Shown: positions 39,889 through 48,625 of the stretch, one piece after another
How the letters are laid out: every line of letters starts with the position of its first letter
How positions within the stretch are numbered: the first letter of the stretch is position 1
Assembly: GCF_013407955.1 (NCBI RefSeq)
Contig: NZ_JACCBU010000001.1
Span: 186,001 to 250,000, forward strand
Direction: 5' to 3'
Origin: Microlunatus parietis
GTDB lineage: Bacteria; Actinomycetota; Actinomycetes; Propionibacteriales; Propionibacteriaceae
DNA length: 64,000 nt
The notes under the pieces: model-generated
The model's input: the letters and a program-made list of their open reading frames with translations, nothing else
What the model was told of the DNA's origin: nothing
Databases searched by the model: none
Translations under genes and position numbers: made by a program

Positions 39889-42243
39889 ATGTCAGTTGAC
39901 CGCCCGGATGCCGCGACCGACCCGAACGGCGCCCCCTGGCACGACCGCGGCCTCAGCGTCGCCGAACGTGCCGCCGCCCTCGTCGCGGAGATGACCCTGG
40001 CGGAGAAGACCAGCCAGCTGGTCGGGATCTGGGTCGGCGCCGACGCGGCCGGCGGCGATGTCGCGCCGCACCAGGGTGATCTGACCCAGAACGTGCCGCC
40101 GTTCGCCGAGGTGGTCGAGGACGGTCTCGGGCAGCTGACCCGTCCGTTCGGCACGCAGCCGGTCGATCCCCGGCTCGGCGCCCGGTCGCTGGCCCGCGCC
40201 CAGCGGCAGGTGATGGCGGCCAACCGGTTCGGCATCCCGGCGCAGGTGCACGAGGAGTGTCTGGCCGGCTTCGCGGCCTGGGGTGCGACCGCTTATCCGG
40301 TGCCGCCGGCCTGGGGCGCCAGCTTCGACCCGGAGCTGGTCCGGGAGATGGCGGCGGAGATCGGCGCGACGATGCGGTCGGTCGGTGTCCACCAGGGGCT
40401 GGCGCCGGTGCTCGACGTGGTCCGGGACTACCGCTGGGGGCGGGTCGAGGAGGCCATCGCGGAGGACCCGTATCTGGTGGGCACGCTGGGCGCCGCGTAC
40501 GTCGACGGGCTCGAGAGCACGGGCGTGGTGGCGACGCTGAAGCACTTCGCCGGCTACTCCGGTTCCCGGGCCGGCCGCAACCACGCACCGGTCGCGGCCG
40601 GGCCGCGGGAGTTCGCCGAGGTCTTCCTGCTCCCGTTCGAGATGGCGCTGCGGCTCGGTGGGGCGCGGTCGGTGATGAACTCCTACGCCGAGGTCGACGG
40701 AGTGCCCGCCGCCGGCGACCGGCGGTTGCTGACAGATCTGCTGCGTGGGACCTGGGGGTTCGACGGGGTCGTGGTCGCCGACTACTTCGCGGTGACGTTC
40801 CTGCGCACCCTGCACCGGGTCGCCGGTACGGACGGCGCCGCCGCCGGCCGCGCCCTGTGGGCCGGGATCGACGTGGAACTGCCCACCGTCTCGGCGTACG
40901 GCGAGCCGCTCGTCTCGGCCGTCCGGTCCGGGGAGGTGGACGAGGCACTGGTCGACCGCGCGGTGCAGCGGGTGCTCGAACAGAAGATCGCGCTCGGCCT
41001 GATCGACGCCGACTACGATCCCGCCCCGGCCGACGAGGTGGACCTGGACAGCGACCGGGGCCGCGAGCTCGCGCTCCGGCTGGCCCGCGAGTCGGTCGTC
41101 CTGCTCGCCAACGACGAGACCCTGCCGCTGGCGCCGGGCTGCCGGCTCGCGGTGATCGGGCCGCTCGCCGACGATCCGTACGCGATGCTCGGGTGCTACT
41201 CCTTCCCGTCCCATGTCGGGGTGAAGCATCCGGATTCGGGGCTCGGCATCGATATTCCCACCGTGTACGGCGAGCTCGCCGCACGGCGCGAGGTGACCGG
41301 TCCGGTGGCCGGCTGTACGGTGAGCGACCGCGGCCGCGAGGGATTCGCGGCGGCCGTCGACCTGGCCCGCGAAGCCGACGTGGCGGTCGTCGTCCTCGGC
41401 GACCGGGCGGCGATGTTCGGGCGCGGCACCTCCGGCGAGGGATCCGACGCCGCCGACCTGCGGCTGCCCGGCGAGCAGGAGGCGCTGGCGGAGGCCGTGC
41501 TGGCGACCGGCACTCCGGTGGTTCTGGTGCTGCTGACCGGCCGGCCGTACGCGCTGGGCGCGCTCGCCGACCGGTGCGCCGCGGTCGTCCAGGCCTTCTT
41601 CCCCGGGCAGCGCGGCGGGCAGGCGGTGGCCGAGGTCCTCACCGGTGAGGTCAACCCGAGCGGCCACCTGCCGCTGGCCGTCCCGCGCGACCCGGGCGGA
41701 CAGCCCGGCACCTATCTCACTCCCCCGCTCGGCCTGCGGTCCGGCGTCTCCGGCCTCGACCCGACCCCGCTGTACCCGTTCGGCCACGGGCTCTCGTACG
41801 GTTCGCTGCGCTGGCACCCGGTTGCCGAGGCCGGCGCCGACTGGCCGGTCGACGGGACCACATCGATCGCGGTCACGCTGGAGAATTCCCACGACCGGCG
41901 GATCGACGACGTGGTCCAGGTCTACCTGCACGATCCGGTCGCGCAGGTGACCCGGCCGGACCAGCGCCTCGTCGCGTACCAGCGGGTGTCGCTCGAGCCC
42001 GGCGCCCGGGTGCGGGTCGAGTTCGCGCTGCACGCGGACCTGACCTCCTTCATCGGCCTCGACGGCGAGCGGATCGTCGAGCCGGGCGATGTCGAGTTGC
42101 GGATCGCGCGGTCCAGTGCCGACCACCACGCCGTGGTGCGCCGGACCCTGGTCGGGGCCGAACGCGCCGCCGGGGTGGACCGGGAACTCGTGGCGCGGGC
42201 GACGCTGCATCCCCTCGACGGCGCCGGCGACGGGGTGTCGTGA
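39889..42243 (+). CDS. Glycoside hydrolase family 3 (beta-xylosidase/beta-glucosidase type)
   Basis: A 784-residue intracellular glycosidase without signal peptide. Residues about 20-370 are the (beta/alpha)8 barrel, with KHFAGYSGSRAGRNHAPV and the nucleophile Asp near 297 in VVVADYFAV. The second alpha/beta domain carries the acid/base candidate Glu near 516 (GTSGEGSD). The C-terminal fibronectin-like domain begins near 650 (VTLENSHDRRIDDVVQVYL). It would cleave oligosaccharides imported by the adjacent transporter. The exact sugar (xylose or glucose series) cannot be told. Start 39889 is 49 bp after the permease. Confidence 0.93.
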   Translation: MSVDRPDAATDPNGAPWHDRGLSVAERAAALVAEMTLAEKTSQLVGIWVGADAAGGDVAPHQGDLTQNVPPFAEVVEDGLGQLTRPFGTQPVDPRLGARSLARAQRQVMAANRFGIPAQVHEECLAGFAAWGATAYPVPPAWGASFDPELVREMAAEIGATMRSVGVHQGLAPVLDVVRDYRWGRVEEAIAEDPYLVGTLGAAYVDGLESTGVVATLKHFAGYSGSRAGRNHAPVAAGPREFAEVFLLPFEMALRLGGARSVMNSYAEVDGVPAAGDRRLLTDLLRGTWGFDGVVVADYFAVTFLRTLHRVAGTDGAAAGRALWAGIDVELPTVSAYGEPLVSAVRSGEVDEALVDRAVQRVLEQKIALGLIDADYDPAPADEVDLDSDRGRELALRLARESVVLLANDETLPLAPGCRLAVIGPLADDPYAMLGCYSFPSHVGVKHPDSGLGIDIPTVYGELAARREVTGPVAGCTVSDRGREGFAAAVDLAREADVAVVVLGDRAAMFGRGTSGEGSDAADLRLPGEQEALAEAVLATGTPVVLVLLTGRPYALGALADRCAAVVQAFFPGQRGGQAVAEVLTGEVNPSGHLPLAVPRDPGGQPGTYLTPPLGLRSGVSGLDPTPLYPFGHGLSYGSLRWHPVAEAGADWPVDGTTSIAVTLENSHDRRIDDVVQVYLHDPVAQVTRPDQRLVAYQRVSLEPGARVRVEFALHADLTSFIGLDGERIVEPGDVELRIARSSADHHAVVRRTLVGAERAAGVDRELVARATLHPLDGAGDGVS

Positions 42244-42245
42244 TC

Positions 42246-42926
42246 ATGACCGAGCGGGCCGACGAGATCGGCCGCGGCACCCTCGCCCGGGTCGCCGCGT
42301 TCGTCTACCGCTATCTCGTCCTCGGCCTGTTCCTGGCCCTGCTCGGGGCGCCGACCATGATCATGTGGATACTGCTCGAGCCGAGCGTGTCGAACGCGAT
42401 CCCGTTCGTCGCGGCGTTGGCGCCGGTCGCGCCGGCCCTCTCCGCGGCCCTGTACGCGCAGCGGGACTGGTCCCGGGCGCCCGACCTGAACCCCGGCCGG
42501 GCGCTCTGGCGCGGACTACGGATCAACCTGGTGGACACGCTGAAATGGTGGCTGCCGGTGCTGGCCGTGGCCGCCGTGCTGACGGTCAACCTCGGGTACG
42601 CCGACACGGTGCCCGGCGGCCAGACCCTGCGGCCGGTCTGCCTGGTCCTGCTCGCCGCTCTCGCGCTCTGGTCCGGCCACCTGCTCGCCGTGACGGCGTA
42701 CTTCTCGTTCCGGACCCGGGACGCCTTGCGGGTAGCGGCGGCGGAACTGGCCCGGTGGCGGCCGACGCTCGGGCTGGCCGCGCTGCTGGTGGTCGCCGTC
42801 GCGACCGTACTGCTGACCTCGGAGGCCGTACTGCTGGCGACCGGCTGGGCCTTCGCCGGGCTGCTCCGGCTGACCCTGCGCCCGGTCGAGGCCGACGTCG
42901 CGGAGCGGTTCGTGCAGCGAGGTTGA
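42246..42926 (+). CDS. YesL/DUF624-like membrane protein
   Basis: A 226-residue membrane protein with about five helices: LVLGLFLALLGAPTMIMWIL, NAIPFVAALAPVAPALSAAL, LPVLAVAAVLTVNLGYAD and two more. The segment YAQRDWSRAPDLNPGRALWR between TM2 and TM3 matches the pattern of YesL-type proteins that accompany oligosaccharide ABC loci. ATG 42246 follows the GH3 stop as TGATCATG; GTG 42240 is also possible. It is the last gene of the sugar operon. Molecular role unknown. Confidence 0.75.
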   Translation: MTERADEIGRGTLARVAAFVYRYLVLGLFLALLGAPTMIMWILLEPSVSNAIPFVAALAPVAPALSAALYAQRDWSRAPDLNPGRALWRGLRINLVDTLKWWLPVLAVAAVLTVNLGYADTVPGGQTLRPVCLVLLAALALWSGHLLAVTAYFSFRTRDALRVAAAELARWRPTLGLAALLVVAVATVLLTSEAVLLATGWAFAGLLRLTLRPVEADVAERFVQRG

Positions 42927-42929
42927 GCG

Positions 42930-43862
42930 TCAGGGCGCCTTGCGGGAGAAGGCCTCGTCGCGTTCCGCGGGCGTCATCGCCGCGAGTTCGGCCACGTAGT
43001 CGGCCGAGTAGGCGGAGACCGGCTCGGCGGAGTCGATCGGCACCACCGAGTGAACGATCCGATCGGCGAAGACGTCCACCAGGGAGAAGGCATGGTTCCG
43101 GTCGACGCCGTCGAACCGCCGCTCGCCGGGCAACGGATCGATCGTGTAGCAGGACGCGGCGGCGACCGACACCGGGATGCCGGCGAACGTGCCGAAGGTG
43201 GAGTAGTGCAGGTGGCCGGCCAGGATGGCGCGGACGTCGGTGCCGGTGATCACCTCGGCCAGCCGGTCCGCGGCCCGCAACTCGACCAGGCCCATCAGCC
43301 GCACCCGGGTCGGCAGCGGCGGGTGGTGCAGCGCCAGGATCGTTCCGTGCGGTGCCGGTTCGGCCAGGGTGGCGGCGAGCCGGCCGAGTTGATCATCGGT
43401 CAGCTCGCCGTGGTGATACCCGGGCACGGTCGAGTCCAGCGCGATCACCCTCAGCCCGCCGATCATGAGCGTGCGGTCCAGCGGCTCGTCGGTCTCCGTA
43501 CCCCAGAGCCGCGACGAGAACGGGCGGCGCTCGTCATGGTTGCCCATCACCCAGAGCAGCTCGGCCCCGAGCTCCGCGGCGGCCGGTTCGACGACCGCCG
43601 CCACCCGTTCGTACGCGTCAGGCTCGCCCCGGTCGGCGACGTCGCCGGTGATCACGATCAGGTCGGCCCGGCCGAGCTCGTCCCGGAGCCGGTCCAGCGC
43701 CCGCCGCAGCCCGCGGTCGGTGTCGACCTGGCCGAACAGCCGACCATGATCAGCAAGGAAGTGGGTGTCACTCAGGTGTACCAGGGTGTAGTCGGGCTCC
43801 GGATACTGGCTGAAGGAGATCACCGTACGATTCTCCCAGCCGTCGCTGGACTCACTGATCAT
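42930..43862 (-). CDS. CpdA-type metallophosphoesterase (cyclic-nucleotide phosphodiesterase-like)
   Basis: A 310-residue calcineurin-like phosphoesterase. Metal-binding motifs in order: HLSDTHFLAD, VITGDVADRGEPDAYERV, VMGNHDERRPF, LALHHPPLPT and LAGHLHYSTFG, all intact. This set is typical of CpdA/Icc and Rv0805, which hydrolyse 2',3'- or 3',5'-cyclic nucleotides. A GTG at 43823 with GGGAG upstream gives the usual N-terminus and may be the true start. It is divergent from a TIR-like gene, so a cyclic-nucleotide connection is worth noting but unproven. Confidence 0.88.
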   Translation of the reverse strand: MISESSDGWENRTVISFSQYPEPDYTLVHLSDTHFLADHGRLFGQVDTDRGLRRALDRLRDELGRADLIVITGDVADRGEPDAYERVAAVVEPAAAELGAELLWVMGNHDERRPFSSRLWGTETDEPLDRTLMIGGLRVIALDSTVPGYHHGELTDDQLGRLAATLAEPAPHGTILALHHPPLPTRVRLMGLVELRAADRLAEVITGTDVRAILAGHLHYSTFGTFAGIPVSVAAASCYTIDPLPGERRFDGVDRNHAFSLVDVFADRIVHSVVPIDSAEPVSAYSADYVAELAAMTPAERDEAFSRKAP

Positions 43863-43903
43863 CGAATCCGGTTCGACTGGGCCTGCAATCGGGCACCGCG
43901 CCA

Positions 43904-43915
43904 TAGGATTCCGCT
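43904..43915 (+). promoter_or_regulatory. -10 element of the TIR-like gene (leaderless)
   Basis: TAGGAT (43904-43909), then six bases to GTG 43916, so transcription would begin at the start codon. No -35 is evident, and no ribosome site precedes the GTG. Confidence 0.5.
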
Positions 43916-44824
43916 GTGACCAAGCCTCGTATCTTCCTGGGATCGTCCGGGCAACAAGCGGAGCTGCTCGAATCCCTGACCGCGGGTCTCCAGGACGTCG
44001 CCGACGTGGAGCCGTGGACGATCGTGTTCAACCCCGGTACGTCGACGCTCGAGCGACTCGTCGAACTCACCGGCGAGGTCGATTTCGCGGCGTTCATCTT
44101 CGCCCAGGACGACTGGACCAGCCATGGCGACAACTCGGGGATGGCCGCTCCGCGCGACAACGTCGTGTTCGAGGCGGGCCTGTTCGGTGGCGTGATCGGG
44201 ATGCGGCGGACCTTCATCCTGCACGCCGAGGGCGCCAAGCTTCCGACCGACCTGCTCGGCCTCACCTGTGTGCGCTATTCCGGTACGACGCCGGGTGAGG
44301 TCGACGAGATCGTCCGGAAGCTTCGCACCGCGATGGGCGCCGAGGGACGACTGGCGCAGATCGACGGGCTCTGGTGGCAGCATTCGCTCACGCTGCGTAC
44401 GGAGCAGGAGCCGTCCGCGGTGAGCCTGCTGCGGATCTCCCGCGATCGTCGTCGCGGGCTGCAGCTGAACGGGGCCGGCTGGCAGCAGGACGGCACCCTC
44501 TCGGTGCGGTACCACAGCGTGGCCGCCCGAGAGCTGCGCGACCCCTCGGGCATCTTCTACTACTGGAACGGCGAGCGGCCCCGGCATCCCGACGCGCCGC
44601 GGCTCGAGGGCACCGCCGAGATCCGGCTCGAGTCCGCCGACCGGGCCACCGGCTACTGGATCACCCGCTCCGACAAGGATCCGCTCCTGAACACGCGGAC
44701 TTCGGGCGTCTATCTGCGCGCCGACCCTGCGGATGCGGAGATCATGGACGGCAACGACCCGCGCCGCCGGGCCGGCCTGATCGCGTCGAAGCTCGACGAA
44801 TGGCTGGCGATCTCCAACTCCTGA
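43916..44824 (+). CDS. TIR-like (CAP12/PycTIR-type) probable NADase with C-terminal sensor-like domain
   Basis: A 302-residue protein. Residues 1-130 match the TIR-like domain of bacterial anti-phage effectors: RIFLGSSGQQAELLESL, VDFAAFIFAQDDW, APRDNVVFEAGLFGGVIG (the conserved FE is the catalytic Glu candidate), and LPTDLLGLTCVRY. Such domains destroy NAD+ when activated. Residues about 165-300 form a beta-rich domain with GWQQDGTLSVRYHS, IFYYWNGERPRHPDAP, GYWITRSD and TRTSGVYLRADPAD, which I do not recognise; it may sense a signal. There is no cyclase next to it, so it would be a stand-alone system or use a distant one. Confidence 0.8.
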   Translation: MTKPRIFLGSSGQQAELLESLTAGLQDVADVEPWTIVFNPGTSTLERLVELTGEVDFAAFIFAQDDWTSHGDNSGMAAPRDNVVFEAGLFGGVIGMRRTFILHAEGAKLPTDLLGLTCVRYSGTTPGEVDEIVRKLRTAMGAEGRLAQIDGLWWQHSLTLRTEQEPSAVSLLRISRDRRRGLQLNGAGWQQDGTLSVRYHSVAARELRDPSGIFYYWNGERPRHPDAPRLEGTAEIRLESADRATGYWITRSDKDPLLNTRTSGVYLRADPADAEIMDGNDPRRRAGLIASKLDEWLAISNS

Positions 44825-44849
44825 CCGGCCGGCCCGACTGCTCGTGCGG

Positions 44850-45659
44850 TCAGGCTGCGTCGCGGTTCGGCCGGGCCCGGACCGCCCGCGCCGTCCAGCG
44901 GCCGTCGACGCGGTCGACCTTGATCGGGTGACCGAACGCGGCGCTGATCGTCGCGGTCGTCACGGCCTCGGTGATCGGCCCGGCGGACACGACCCGGCCC
45001 TGGCTGATCACCAGCGCGTGCGACGTCGTCTCCGGCAGTTCCTCGAGATGGTGCGTGACCAGGACCGACGCAAGATCACCGCCGGACCGGGCCAGGTCGT
45101 CGATCGTCTCCAGGAGCTGCTCCCGAGCGGCAACATCCAGCCCGGTGGTCGGCTCGTCGAGCAGCAACAGCCGCGGCCCGGCCATCAGGGCCCGCGCGAT
45201 CAGCACCCGGCCGCGCTCACCCTGGGAGAGCGTGGTCCAGCGGGCCTCGGAACGGTCGGAGAGCCCGACCAGGTTGATCAACTCCGCAGCGCGCCGCCGC
45301 TGCTCCGGCGTCGGGCTCCAGCGCAACGGCTGTTCGACCGTTCCGGTCAGACCGGTGATCACGACGTCCGCGACGGCGAGCGGCGACCGCAGCGGGTGCC
45401 GCGGATCGACGTGACCGATCGAACGGCGCAGCCGCTGGAGCTCCACCCGGCCGAGCCGATGGCCCAGCACCTCGACGGTGCCGGTGGTCGGGTGGGTCAG
45501 CGCCCCGCACAGCCCGAGCACGGTGCTCTTGCCGGCGCCGTTCGGGCCGAGCAGGGCCCAGTGCTCCCCCGGCCGTACGGTCAGGTCGATCCCGTCCAGG
45601 ATCTGGGTCGTGCCGCGCCGGAACGTCACGTCGCGCAGGGCCAAGATCGTTTCGGTCAC
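44850..45659 (-). CDS. ABC transporter ATP-binding protein
   Basis: A 269-residue ATPase with no permease partner in view. Seen: Walker A LLGPNGAGKST, Q-loop region RRSIGHVDPRHP, signature LSQGERGRVLIARAL, Walker B LLLLDEPTTGLD, and H-loop VTHHLEELPE. The LSQGE signature and sequence style match the YlmA-like soluble group. GTG 45659 overlaps the GntR stop (GTGA), so the two are co-expressed. Role unknown. Confidence 0.88.
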   Translation of the reverse strand: MTETILALRDVTFRRGTTQILDGIDLTVRPGEHWALLGPNGAGKSTVLGLCGALTHPTTGTVEVLGHRLGRVELQRLRRSIGHVDPRHPLRSPLAVADVVITGLTGTVEQPLRWSPTPEQRRRAAELINLVGLSDRSEARWTTLSQGERGRVLIARALMAGPRLLLLDEPTTGLDVAAREQLLETIDDLARSGGDLASVLVTHHLEELPETTSHALVISQGRVVSAGPITEAVTTATISAAFGHPIKVDRVDGRWTARAVRARPNRDAA

Positions 45660-46339
45660 GCGAGGGTCTCCTTCAAAGTGTCCAGGTGGGCTCGGCTCAG
45701 CCGCGCCGCAGCGTCGGGATCCCGGTCGATCACGGCGGCGACCAGGGCCGCGTGCTCGGGATGATCATCAACGGCGCGCCGGCGCGGGTGCAGCCGGAGC
45801 AGCTCGATCATGGCCTGCCGCAGCCGCGGCACGAAGCCGTCGTACAACTCGACCATGATCACGTTGTGCGCCGCGGCGACGACGGCCCGGTGCAGGGCCA
45901 GGTCCGCATCGACGAGACCGGCGACTCCGTCGTTGCCGGTCGCCCGGTCGGCCTCCTCCCGCTCGGCCAGGGCTCGCCTGAGTCTCCGTACGTCCGCCGG
46001 GGTGCGCCGCTCAGCCGCCAGCGCCGCCGACTCGGCCTCGATCGCGATCCGGGCCTCGATCACCTGCCGGATCCCGGCCCGGCGGAGCACCGCGTCCCAG
46101 TCCTCGGGTACGTCGACGGCGGTCACGAACACGCCGGCACCCTGGCGCGGCTGGAGCACGCCGCGGCCGGCCAGGTCGCGGATCGCTTCCCGTACCGTCG
46201 AGCGGCCGACGCCGAGCTCGGCGGCCAGCGTGGTCTCCCCCGGCAGCTTCCGACCGAGCTCCCATTCGCCCGCCCGGACCCGGTCCAGCAACTGCGCGGC
46301 GGCGCGCCGTGCCAGTGGCTCACGCTCGGGTCGCGCCAT
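45656..46339 (-). CDS. GntR-family regulator, FadR/VanR subfamily
   Basis: A 227-residue regulator. N-terminal winged helix: LARRAAAQLLDRVRAGEWEL, LPGETTLAAELGVGRSTVRE, AIRDLAGRGVLQPRQGAGVF. C-terminal FCD ligand domain is all helical, with EARIAIEAESAALAA, DADLALHRAVVAAAHNVIM (Asp/His metal-ligand pattern) and HPEHAALVAAVIDRD. ATG 46339 has AAAGGCGG upstream. A candidate operator, CAACTTGTCTGAGGAGTTG, lies at 46366-46384. It probably regulates itself and the downstream ATPase. Confidence 0.9.
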   Translation of the reverse strand: MARPEREPLARRAAAQLLDRVRAGEWELGRKLPGETTLAAELGVGRSTVREAIRDLAGRGVLQPRQGAGVFVTAVDVPEDWDAVLRRAGIRQVIEARIAIEAESAALAAERRTPADVRRLRRALAEREEADRATGNDGVAGLVDADLALHRAVVAAAHNVIMVELYDGFVPRLRQAMIELLRLHPRRRAVDDHPEHAALVAAVIDRDPDAAARLSRAHLDTLKETLA

Positions 46340-46365
46340 GATCGCCGCCTTTCGGAAGTCCACGA

Positions 46366-46384
46366 CAACTTGTCTGAGGAGTTG
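46366..46384 (-). promoter_or_regulatory. Candidate GntR operator
   Basis: CAACTTGTCTGAGGAGTTG has arms CAACT/AGTTG and a central TTGTCTGA resembling half of the FadR-type TTGTC-N-GACAA box. It lies 27 bp upstream of the GntR start, where it could mediate autoregulation. Confidence 0.4.
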
Positions 46385-46493
46385 AGAGCATAACGGTTCG
46401 CCCCGATCCGTCGATCCGGTCCCCCGGGCTGACCTGAATGCCCCTAGGATTCCGGCATGGTCCCGCCCCGCCGCACTGGCGCGTAGGTCAGCC

Positions 46494-46994
46494 GTGATCG
46501 TCTTCCTGATCATCGGCGGTGTCGGCGTTGCCCTGTTGTTGCTGTTCCTGGTCGTCGGCGACCTGCTCGACGGACTGTTCGACTTCGCCGGCGATCTGCT
46601 GTCCGGGGCCGGGCTCGCGGGCCTGCTCGGCGCGTTCGGCTTCGTCGGCGCGTTGATCTTGGGATTGTCCGACAGTCTCGGCTGGGCCATCGGCGGCGGC
46701 ATCGTCGCGGGAGTCCTGGTCGGGCTCGGCGCCGGCTGGTTGTCGCTCCGGCTGCGCCGCGGCGGTGATCACTCGACGGTCCGTACCCCCGCTCTGGTGG
46801 GCCGGCAGGCCGTGGTGATCAACCCGATCCCGACCGACGGGTACGGCGAGGTGCGGATCGTCGCCGCCGGTCAGATCACGAAGCTCAACGCCCGCTCGGT
46901 GGAACCCATCGAAGCGGGTGCGTCTGTGTACATCACAGCCGTGCTCTCCGCCACCGCGGTGTCGGTGGCACGGCTGAACCATGGGAGAAGTTGA
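46494..46994 (+). CDS. NfeD-like membrane protein, flotillin partner
   Basis: A 166-residue protein with N-terminal hydrophobic helices (VFLIIGGVGVALLLLFLVV and LLGAFGFVGALILGL, then a Gly-rich helix). The C-terminal OB-like beta domain (about 95-160) has VGRQAVVINPIPTDGYGEV. GTG 46494 is chosen from the hydrophobic N-terminus. NfeD-type proteins pair with SPFH proteins in membrane microdomains. Here the flotillin gene follows directly (TGATCATG junction). Confidence 0.8.
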   Translation: MIVFLIIGGVGVALLLLFLVVGDLLDGLFDFAGDLLSGAGLAGLLGAFGFVGALILGLSDSLGWAIGGGIVAGVLVGLGAGWLSLRLRRGGDHSTVRTPALVGRQAVVINPIPTDGYGEVRIVAAGQITKLNARSVEPIEAGASVYITAVLSATAVSVARLNHGRS

Positions 46995-46996
46995 TC

Positions 46997-48541
46997 ATGT
47001 TCGTAATACCGTCCGCGGTGATCTCCATCATCGGCCTGGTGGCCGTCCTGGTGTTGCTCGCCATCCTCGTCGCGTCCCGCTACAAGGTCGCGGGACCGAA
47101 CGAGGCCTACATCGTCACCGGCCGCAAGGGTAAGCCGGTCAAGAATGTCGAGACCGGGGAGATCTCGACCGACCTGTCCGGCCAGAAGGTCGTCATGGGC
47201 GGCGGCATCTTCGTCGTCCCGTTCGTCCAGAAGCTGCACGTGCTCGACCTGTCCAGCCGCCGGATCATGGTGCAGATCCGTGGCGCCGTGTCCGGCCAGG
47301 GCATCAAGCTCAACCTCGACGGCGTCGCGATCGTCAAGGTCGGCGGCAACGAGGACTCGATCCGGGCCGCCGCCCAGCGGTTCCTCAGCCAGCAGGACGA
47401 GATCGAGACGTTCACCCAGGAGACGCTCGCCGGTTCGCTGCGCTCGATCGTCGGTTCCCTGTCGGTGGAACAGATCATCCGGGACCGGGCCGCGTTCGCG
47501 CAGCGTGTCGCCGACGAGTCGGAGTCCTCACTGACCGGCCAGGGCCTGGTCCTGGACACCTTCCAGATCCAGGACATCACCGACGAGGGCAGCTACCTTT
47601 CCGATCTTGGTCGGCCGGAAGCAGCCCGGATCGGTCAGGTGGCAGCGATCGCCGAGGCCGCGGCCCGGCAGGAGGCCGAGCAGGCCCAGTTGCGGGCCGA
47701 GGAGCAGATCGCGATCTCCAACCGCCAGCTGGCGCTGAAGCAGGCGGAGATCAAGTCCGAGACCGACGCCGCCCAGGCGCAGGCCGCGGCGTCGGGCCCG
47801 CTCGCCCAGGCCGACCGGGACCAGGCGATCCTGACCGAGCAGGAGAAGGTCGCCGTGCGGCAGGCCGCGCTGAAGGAACGCCAGCTCGACACCGAGGTCC
47901 GCAAGCCGGCCGACGCCGAGCGCTACCGAGTCGAGACCGAGGCCCAGGGTCGCCGCAACGCGGAGATCCTCGAGGCCGAGGCCCGCAAGGCGGCCGCCAT
48001 CGCGGACGCCGAGGCTCAGGCCGAAAAGGCACGGGTCACCGGTGAGGGCGACAAGTCCCGCCGGGCCGCGCTGGCCGAGGCCGAGGCGATCGAGGGCGCC
48101 AAGCGCGGTGAGGCCGAGAAGGCCCGGCGAATCGCCGAGGCCGACGCGGTACGGGCCGAGGGTGAGGCCGAAGCCGCCGCGATCCAGGCCAAGGGCCAGG
48201 CCGAGGCGGACGCGATGGACAAGCGCGCCGCCGCCTTCGCCGCGTACAACGACGCCGCCGTGCTGCAGATGCTGATCGAGGTCCTGCCGCAGGTCGCCCG
48301 CGAGGTCGCCGCCCCGATGGGCACGATCGACAAGCTCACCGTGATCTCCACCGACGGTGCCGGCGCGATGCCGAAGCAGGTCACCAACGGTGTCGTACAG
48401 ACCCTGGAGATGTTGAAGAACACCACCGGTGTTGATCTTGAAACGCTGGTCCGCCGCTACACCAACTCCGAGTCCGGGCCCGAGACGCCCGAGTCGGTGG
48501 TGGAGCCGTCGATCGACGGTGCCGCGCCGCGCCAGGCGTAG
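46997..48541 (+). CDS. Flotillin-like SPFH (band 7) protein
   Basis: A 514-residue membrane-scaffold protein. One N-terminal transmembrane helix (ISIIGLVAVLVLLAILVA), then the SPFH domain at about 25-200 (KVAGPNEAYIVTGRKGKP, VVPFVQKLHVLDLS, LRSIVGSLSVEQIIRDR), then a long Ala/Glu/Arg-rich coiled coil with AEA repeats (about 210-430) and a C-terminal tail. ATG 46997 is preferred over TTG 46991 because GGGAGAAG is well spaced. It probably builds lipid microdomains with the NfeD-like protein. Confidence 0.93.
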   Translation: MFVIPSAVISIIGLVAVLVLLAILVASRYKVAGPNEAYIVTGRKGKPVKNVETGEISTDLSGQKVVMGGGIFVVPFVQKLHVLDLSSRRIMVQIRGAVSGQGIKLNLDGVAIVKVGGNEDSIRAAAQRFLSQQDEIETFTQETLAGSLRSIVGSLSVEQIIRDRAAFAQRVADESESSLTGQGLVLDTFQIQDITDEGSYLSDLGRPEAARIGQVAAIAEAAARQEAEQAQLRAEEQIAISNRQLALKQAEIKSETDAAQAQAAASGPLAQADRDQAILTEQEKVAVRQAALKERQLDTEVRKPADAERYRVETEAQGRRNAEILEAEARKAAAIADAEAQAEKARVTGEGDKSRRAALAEAEAIEGAKRGEAEKARRIAEADAVRAEGEAEAAAIQAKGQAEADAMDKRAAAFAAYNDAAVLQMLIEVLPQVAREVAAPMGTIDKLTVISTDGAGAMPKQVTNGVVQTLEMLKNTTGVDLETLVRRYTNSESGPETPESVVEPSIDGAAPRQA

Positions 48542-48559
48542 CACTGCAAACCACGAGTC

Positions 48560-48589
48560 GGGCCGGCCTTCCGCAAGGGAGGCCGGCCC
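48560..48589 (+). terminator. Hairpin terminator after flotillin
   Basis: Stem GGGCCGGCCTTCC/GGGAGGCCGGCCC (one mismatch) with a GCAA tetraloop, 19 bp after the flotillin stop. No U-run follows, as is common in high-GC actinobacteria. Confidence 0.8.
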
Positions 48590-48625
48590 GGTCGCTGCGT
48601 TCTTGATCATGGTTAGGCTGGCGTG

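Noticed and set aside
48541..48625. Small RNA gene after flotillin
   Set aside because: The only structure is a single GC-rich hairpin directly after the stop, best explained as a terminator.
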